A DNA stretch of 64,000 nt from Ilyonectria destructans (lineage: Eukaryota; Ascomycota; Sordariomycetes; Hypocreales; Nectriaceae), in assembly GCA_020740775.1 (NCBI GenBank), contig JAHEWK010000008.1:1240001-1304000 (forward strand), given 5' to 3'. Positions 57,823 to 64,000 of the stretch are shown piece after piece. The position numbers were made by a program, and so were the translations under genes. Each line of letters opens with the position of its first letter. Within the stretch, counting starts at the first letter, position 1. Below the pieces are notes generated by a model. It searched no databases. It was not told the origin of the DNA and saw nothing but the letters and a program-made list of their open reading frames with translations.

Positions 57823-60800
57823 ACGACAACAACGGTGGTGCGATAGAAAGGGATGCGCGCAGCATAATTACTCCATTCCGCACGTGGAATGCGCGCTGCA
57901 CCCACACGCTCACTCTCACGGGCTGGAGTTGCAAACTTGACTTGCATAGCGACGGCGTTGAGGCATGATCCATGCAGGATGGATGGTCTTGGATAGGTGG
58001 TTTTCCCCCAGACACAGCATGCATGACGGAATGTTTTTAGTAGGACGGTGTTTTTACGGCAGCATAGTCATACAAATGAGACACAGAGCCAGCCTCCACT
58101 GGACCCCTACTTTTTACTTACTACGTAGTGACGATGAGTGAGACAAGCCGGAGCAAACCTGCGTAGCCGATTCTCCCGGACCAAGGGCCAATTTACGGCG
58201 CACATGTTGCTGCATTAACTGGGGCCTCTCAAAACACGGGCGCCTAAGTAATACGAGAATCGAAGGCCGAAAGAAGGGTGGCTGCGGGTACTTTTTTCTT
58301 TCTCGGCTCCTGAGCCGAACTAAGACAGCACAGGAGTCTGCGGTGTCAACGGCCAACAACTGGAGGACAAAAAGAACTGGACGAAACAAGAGCCCCACAG
58401 AAAAGGTCGTTCGTATCGCAACACCAGGCCGACCGCAATGCTATGCTTCGTCCAGGCTAGTGGCGTGCCGATGCTTTGAAGGTGAAGTCCGTGTGTATCG
58501 CGCAAGTCTATGTTTAGCCACTTCGGCGACAAGGGACGAAAGTGTCAGTGATAGCCAAATGTTGTCTGATAAGGGGAATCTGTTTGCGGCGACCGAAACA
58601 TGGAAGTTACAGCAAGCCAAGAAGACGCTGCATCTCCGGAAGCGAACATGAAGAAGAGAAAAAAACCCGCTAGGTAGAAATGTGCTGATTAACAGCGCCG
58701 CCCATTGGTTACATGCCTGCCCACGTGGAGACTTGCGCTGCGGGAAGACGGCATGGGCTAGCTTGGCTCATTAGGGAGAAGAAGGAGGACTATCATGAGC
58801 CTCATCACGATGCCAATGAAGGAGGGAGCGCGGCAGGAACGGAGAAGATGGAGCGTAAAAAGCTGGAACAGGAGAATACGAAGAAAAGGGGCCGGGGGTG
58901 GTTTCTAAAGACCGACCTAGACCGTCGGTGATGAGACGGCCATGAATTAATTAACTTAAAGAGCCCATCCATACGAAGTTTCAATGGACGGTCAACGAGG
59001 GATCTGGACTGGACCCTTTTCCGGCCGACCCGCCTCTGCGCTTCTTCCGGCCAGGGCCATCTTATGAATGGAACCCCCCTGAGAGGCTTAATTGGCTTTG
59101 GGGGAAAGGCGCTGGGAGAGCCCCCCTGAGCCTGTCGACGGGTGCTCCGTCCCTGCAGGGCATTTCAATTTACAGCGCCTTACAGGACCATTTGCAGTGG
59201 ATTTCCATTGCACTGGACCGCAGATGGATCCTGGGTACTGGGTCCCTGGACGTCGAGTGCCTGGGGTGGTGGGCTCGCGTCTGGCCAGACAAATCATCGG
59301 CCGCAGTTTACTGGCCGGGTGCCCCGCTGCTAGGCCCCTGTGAGTGGCCGGCTCGTAGCGATGCACCCTAGAGCTGGGGGATGTCTTCAGTGGGAATCTC
59401 GGCATGCCAGACCCGTTGGCATCGGGCAAGTCGGCTGGTGGTGGTGGAGGGGGCGGTTGATAGCGTATCAAAACTCACTCTAGCAAATCTCCGTCTCTTG
59501 GTGACTGCTAGCCCCTCCCTCGAGGTCGCGCCCTTTTCTTTTAGGGGTCCTACTTGGCGAGTCGGGGGGGCATTGGGGGCATTGGGGGATTAGCGGTTTT
59601 GGGTAGGAACGGGCCCCTGGGTCTGATACGAAAAGGAAATTGTGCTCTGCATGCGAGTTGTCCCCGACCAACGCTGTCGTTTTATTGTCGCCCTCTCTCG
59701 CATGAGCTGTCGGTTGGTTTTAGGCATCGTATTGCTACATCCAGTAGGGGCCGAGCAAGGGCCAAGGCGGGAGCAGCCACTGATCAGCACCGTAGTTGTG
59801 ACGCGACGTGGTGCGCCGTCGAAAGCCGGTTGGTTGGGATGGGTTCGAGTTCTGCTTTGACGGATTGTGGCTGAGCGAGCCCCTGGCGCATTTTCTGGTC
59901 TTCCAGAACTAGCATGCCTGTCTCTCCTTTCCCGCCGTGTTGTGCTAGAGGCTCTCTCGTAGTAACTAGCACGGCGTGGGGGATCTGTGGCTGGTTAGCT
60001 AGCCAGTTCCAGTTCCAGAGACAACGCCTCGTGCCGTGGTGGCTCACTCAGCCATGATGATGACGTGCGATTTTGTGCGGGTTACGACAAGATGAACTCA
60101 GAGGGACACTAAAACATCTGCACCACTGTGTACCGGCGCCTGGACTTGAGTCGAGGCCGTAGAACTGGAGTGCCCGTTCGCGACCGGGAGATGATACCAC
60201 GCCTCCACTTTGTTGTTGGTTGTTGGCGGCAGCCTGTGGGCAAAGATTAAGGCTGAGGCCTGGGTGCCATGGGCTATGGGGCGTCGACAGCGGGCACCCT
60301 GGACGTCGCTCATTCAGGCCACTGGGAGCCGGCAAAAGGACCGGCCCTGTCGAGAGAGAGGTCCGTTCAGCGCATCGCATTCGCATCTCAGGTTACGGGG
60401 ATGGCGGCGGTAGGATCAAAGGCGGCCCGGCACCTGGTACGAACACAAGACAGGTGTAAGACAGGTGCCAGACAGCCGGAAGCTAGAGTCGGTGGCGGAA
60501 AGCACAGAGGCAGGTACGGGCCAGCATGGTGTAAAGCAAGTGTAAAGCAAGTGCAACAAGTGCACACAGTAAGCGCAAAGTAACAGTGGCAGGCGCAGTC
60601 CGTCCGTCCTTCCTCCCCGTGCCCGTACGCCGCCGCAGGAGCTTTGGCTCGTCTCCAGTCGATCCACACAGCCGCATTGAGGATCAGTGACACGACCGGG
60701 CGGACAAAAAAAGCCAATCAACCGCCACCTCCCTCGCTCCCGTTGCCCATTGCATCACACCCTCTTCACCTCTTCTTCCCGCTCCTCCCCGTCCATTTAT

Positions 60801-61042
60801 TGTTCTTCATCCTCCTCTCTCCGCCCAATCTTCATCCCCACCCACAAGGTCGACCAGCCGCTTCCTCGCACCAACTTCACACATTCGTTGCGTCGACGGC
60901 ATTGCATAACTAACGGAGTTTCCTGTTTTCGCTCTGTTCCACTCCCCTGGCCGCCTCTTTCTCAGCCACCACCGAAGAAGGAAAAAAAGCACCACCCGCC
61001 GGTGCTGGGTCCGCAGGTCGACGCATCACATCACCGCACGCG
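57823..61042. other. 3.2-kb gene-free stretch upstream of the transporter
   Basis: Two plus-strand genes flank it, so it needs only one promoter. No ORF looks like a protein. It holds a TTACTACGTAG string at 58116-58128 (shared with 17225-17237), G-rich short repeats near 59560-59600, and a tandem GTGTAAAGCAA pair near 60530-60552. The last 350 bp are CT-rich with poly-C/T stretches, as in ascomycete leaders. No further feature is supported. Confidence 0.6.
60530..60552. repeat. Short tandem repeat GTGTAAAGCAA
   Basis: Two direct copies of an 11-base unit followed by partial GTGCAACAAGTGC copies, outside any gene. Confidence 0.6.
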
Positions 61043-62620
61043 ATGGCGGTCGCCGGCGATCTCGAGGAGGCGAGGACCACCTCCCAGCCGCTGCCTCAGT
61101 CGGAGTCGCATGCGGCGCGCTTGGAGAAGGCGACGCCTGACGGCCGGCAGCTTCACGCCTCGGTGTACATCCTGTACGTAACAGTTGTGAAGCGATATCC
61201 ATGACGATGAGGTGGAGGCGGACGATTCTTCCCGAGGCCATTCGGCTAACTCTGCCATGATTGCGCATTTTAGGAGCTGGATCTTCTTCTCAAACGTCAC
61301 TATTCTCTTCAACAAGTGGCTTATTGACACTGCTGGATTCCGTGAGTCCCCCTCCTTTTTCCCCTTCATCTCTTATCTCAATCCTAGTCGATGATGGAAC
61401 AATGTTAACAACCCCTCGCAGGATATCGTAAGTCTCACCTAATTCTATCCATACCCGCAAATAGGGATCATCCAGTCTTGTTCCACCAAACAGACATCGT
61501 CAACTTCCTCTTCTGTTGAATCAAAGCCCGTCGAAATGTACTGACCCAATACAGCCATCATCCTCACCACATGGCATCTGGTCTTCGCCACCGTCGCAAC
61601 TCAGCTTCTCGCCCGCACCACCTCCCTCCTTGATTCTCGCCATGCTATTACTCTCTCTCGCGGCTTCTACCTCCGCACCATCCTCCCTATTGGCGTCCTT
61701 TACTCCGGCTCCCTCGTCTGCTCCAATGTCGTCTACCTCTACCTCTCGGTCGCCTTCATCCAGATGCTCAAGTCAGTTGGCCCCGTCGCTGTCCTCCTCG
61801 CCTCATGGGCCTGGGGAGTTGCTACCCCAAACTTGAGCACCCTCGGAAACGTCCTTCTCATCATGTGTGGTGTGGCCATCGCCAGTGCTGGCGAAATTGA
61901 GTTCTCCTGGATTGGCTTCGTCTTCCAGCTCGGTGGCACCATTTTCGAGGCAGTCCGACTTGTCATGATTCAAGTCATGCTCAGTGGAGAAGGCATCCGC
62001 ATGGATCCTCTCGTCGGCCTGTACTACTTCGCGCCCGTCTGCGCCGTCATGAACATTTTTGTTGTCGCCGTGACGGAGGCGCCTACTTTCCAATGGGATG
62101 ATCTTGCCAAGACCGGCTACGGAATGCTGTTCCTCAACGCGTCTGTTGCTTTTCTCCTCAACATCGTCAGCGTGTTCCTTGTGAGTCTCGGCCAACTCTC
62201 CCCTATCCATAACTCCACTAATAATATTCCCCCTGGCAGATTGGCAAGACTTCCGGCCTCGTCATGGCCCTTAGTGGCATTCTCAAGAGCATCCTCCTCG
62301 TTGGCACCTCCGTCCTTATCTGGAACACGCATATCTCCTTGCTCCAGACCCTTGGCTACGCTCTCGCCCTCGTCGGCCTTGTCTTGTACTCTGTCGGCTA
62401 CGAGCAGATCCTCGCAGGCGTGCATAACTCCAAGGCTTGGTTGACCCGCGTTTGGAATTCTGAGAACCCAGACAACGGTGGCAAGGTGTCAATAAAGGTC
62501 CGCAGAGCCTTCATTATCGGCATAATTGGCTTCATTATGACAGTCATCGCCGTTTCTCTGTGGCATCTTTCGGGCGACGGCCTGGTACAAATGACGAACT
62601 CGATGTTCGGGTCAAAATGA
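61043..62620 (+). CDS. Triose-phosphate/nucleotide-sugar type transporter (DUF250/TPT family)
   Basis: Five exons (61043-61173, 61274-61341, 61422-61427, 61555-62180, 62240-62620) join in frame to 403 residues. Exon 3 is only six bases (GATATC) and provides Arg-Tyr in the conserved GFRYPIILTTWHL. About ten transmembrane helices follow: SWIFFSNVTILFNKWLIDTA, FATVATQLLA, FYLRTILPIGVLYSGSLVCS, NVVYLYLSVAFIQMLKSVGP, VGLYYFAPVCAVMNIFVVAV, ASVAFLLNIVSVFLIGKTSG and LLQTLGYALALVGLVLYSVG. This is the fungal TPT group, located in the Golgi or ER membrane, moving phosphorylated sugars or nucleotide sugars; the substrate is unknown. The ATG at 61043 follows a CT-rich leader (CACGCGATGG). The six-base exon is chosen because homologues keep RYP, from memory. 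Confidence 0.9.
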
Positions 62621-62854
62621 ATAATTAATGCTCGGTTAGCGTTTGGTTTATAGAACAATAGATAATGATTAGCTCAACGCCGTCAGGCACACACACGTTG
62701 CTTTCCCAAACCCCAGTGATTGATATGTTTCGCTACACTTAACCACTACGCTGTTATTATCCTCTTGAAACTGGCCCCCGCAAGTCATGCAACTCCAATG
62801 GGTATCTGTAAGTTACTAGTTCCTATCCATCATCTTAATACTATCCCCAATAAA

Positions 62855-64000
62855 TCAACGGCTTCGACTTCGCCGACGGCTACGACTTCGATCGCGCCGA
62901 TCCCGGCGTGGGGACAAGCTCCGTTCCCTCCTATTTCTCCTATCCCTTGACCTGTCCCGATCTCTGTCTCTCTCCCGGTCCCTGTCTCGATCTCGGTCTC
63001 GACGGTCGCGATCGCGGTCCCTATCCCGGTCGCGGTCCCTATCCCGTTCCCGTCGCTCTCGGTCCCGATCACGGTCTCTGTCATCTCGTTCGCGGTATCT
63101 GTCCCTATCGCGATCTGTGTCTTTGTCTCCGCCCCGCGGTCGGCTTCGGCTGCGCGAGCGGCTTCTCCGGCGTTCATCTCGGCCTCCAGGCGTATATCTG
63201 TCAATATCTTCCGTGGTCCAGCGGCGGCGTAAGTCGGGAGATCTCTCACCACTGCTCTTCTTGTCGTCAAGTCCAGGAATCGGGAGGCCCTTGTCTCTAG
63301 CATCCTTTTGGGCGGCTAGATAAGCCTTGGCCTCCTTTTCTCGCTTTCTGACTTCCTCAAGTTTCCATTCCTCAAGGTCATCCTTGCCCCCCTTGGTCGA
63401 GCCGGCTGGCGCAACGGATGTGCTGGGCTTGGATCGGGAGCGGCTTCTTCGGTCCCGTTCTCGGTCGGGTTCGCGGGCGGGTTCGCGGGCGGTATCCCTA
63501 CTCCGTCGTCGCGGCGGCGAGCGGTCCTTCCGGTCACGATCGCGGTCCCGTTCGCGATCTCGTTCTCTGGGGTCGTAGTGGTCTCCTCCACCTAGGCGGG
63601 CCTCTCGGGAGCGGCTCCGGTCCCTGCGGTTGCGCGATCGGGTCCTATCCCGTCTTGGGGAGCGCAACCTGGACCGTGACGGATCTCGTCGGTCTCGACT
63701 TCGCTCGCGGCGGTTCGTTCTCGTCCTGGATCTACTTCTCTCTCTTCTGTCAACTCTGGCATGAGACCGGCTCTGGTCGCGTCGTCTGGACCTGCTCCGC
63801 TCGTAGTGGTCGTATTTGGGCCGAGACCGACTCCTTTCAGGGCGATCCTCTCTCCGGGGGGCGCGGGAACGAGTCCTATCTCGTCTGACGCGCGACCGGC
63901 TTCTATCACGTCTCTCCGTAACTCGGGACCTGCTAGGATCGCGTCGTGGGGAGTGTGATCGGCGGTCAGTTTGTTGTCGACTATCCCGTCGGCTATCCCG
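62855..64000 (-). CDS. RS/RD-rich protein, 3' part (5' end beyond window)
   Basis: The frame is open from the right edge to TGA at 62857-62855, about 381 codons. The protein is dominated by Arg with Ser, Asp and Glu (RSRSR and RDRDRD runs). A less repetitive block in the middle reads GGKDDLEEWKLEEVRKREKE, then AYLAAQKDARDKGLPIPGLD and LRRRWTTEDIDRYTPGG. No RNA-recognition motif is seen in this part. Such proteins are usually nuclear splicing factors or kinase-linked SR proteins; that is inferred from composition. The RD run near 62940-63130 is coded by imperfect hexamer repeats and could vary in length between strains. The true ATG lies outside; the frame shows no stop or splice need up to the edge. 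Confidence 0.75.
   Translation of the reverse strand, partial: RDSRRDSRQQTDRRSHSPRRDPSRSRVTERRDRSRSRVRRDRTRSRAPRREDRPERSRSRPKYDHYERSRSRRRDQSRSHARVDRRERSRSRTRTNRRERSRDRRDPSRSRLRSPRRDRTRSRNRRDRSRSREARLGGGDHYDPRERDRERDRDRDRKDRSPPRRRSRDTAREPAREPDRERDRRSRSRSKPSTSVAPAGSTKGGKDDLEEWKLEEVRKREKEAKAYLAAQKDARDKGLPIPGLDDKKSSGERSPDLRRRWTTEDIDRYTPGGRDERRRSRSRSRSRPRGGDKDTDRDRDRYRERDDRDRDRDRERRERDRDRDRDRDRDRDRRDRDRDRDRERDRDRDRSRDRRNRRERSLSPRRDRRDRSRSRRRSRSR
62940..63130. repeat. Imperfect hexanucleotide repeats coding RD/RE/RS runs
   Basis: Repeated CGGTCC/CTATCC/CGATC-type hexamers on the plus strand, read on the minus strand as alternating Arg with Asp, Glu or Ser. They lie inside the RS-rich gene. Confidence 0.7.

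Overview
The window is nuclear DNA of a filamentous ascomycete, most likely a Sordariomycete and possibly Hypocreales (the class is inferred from protein style, not tested). Genes are mostly 0.5-5 kb apart on both strands. Introns are short (about 43-105 nt) with GT..AG ends, and the proteins are typical fungal housekeeping factors. I assembled spliced models by hand and checked that every exon junction keeps the reading frame. There is no CRISPR array, no intact transposon, and no rRNA or tRNA gene that I can support.

Layout. 0-9.6 kb: the 3' half of an acetoacetyl-CoA synthetase gene, a small conserved membrane protein, a divergent calmodulin paralogue, a 1,270-residue protein joining Clr5-like, ankyrin and C2H2 regions, and a small spliced gene. 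9.6-14.5 kb: a long gene-free stretch between two convergent 3' ends. 14.5-18.8 kb: a DUF6594-like membrane protein, a 46-residue microprotein and a doubtful ORF. 18.8-27.6 kb: CUT9/APC6, HIS3, ARG7, GCD2 (eIF2B delta) and a probable complex I accessory subunit. 28.2-37.3 kb: a giant sacsin-like GHKL ATPase (DUF3684), a protein with a HeLo-like N-terminus and an SH3 domain, and an MMTAG2-like protein. 38-46.5 kb: MED6, ECM16/DHX37 helicase, a proteasome assembly chaperone 3-like protein and the calcineurin catalytic subunit. 48-57.8 kb: a sorbose-reductase-like SDR, trimethyllysine dioxygenase (10 exons), a Cys-rich single-pass surface protein and a membrane-anchored ubiquitin protease. 57.8-64 kb: a 3.2-kb gene-free stretch, a triose-phosphate/nucleotide-sugar type transporter with a 6-nt exon, and the 3' part of an RS-rich protein that runs off the right edge.

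How the genes relate. Most neighbours are unrelated housekeeping genes and I see no secondary-metabolite cluster. HIS3, ARG7 and GCD2 are the exception: all belong to the general amino-acid control circuit, and TGACTCA-type (Gcn4/CPC1) sites lie in their upstream regions. The items I find most novel are the HeLo-like/SH3 protein, the Clr5-ankyrin-C2H2 protein, the HELAH motif at the end of the DUF3684 protein, the two micro-exons, and the unexplained 4.9-kb gap.
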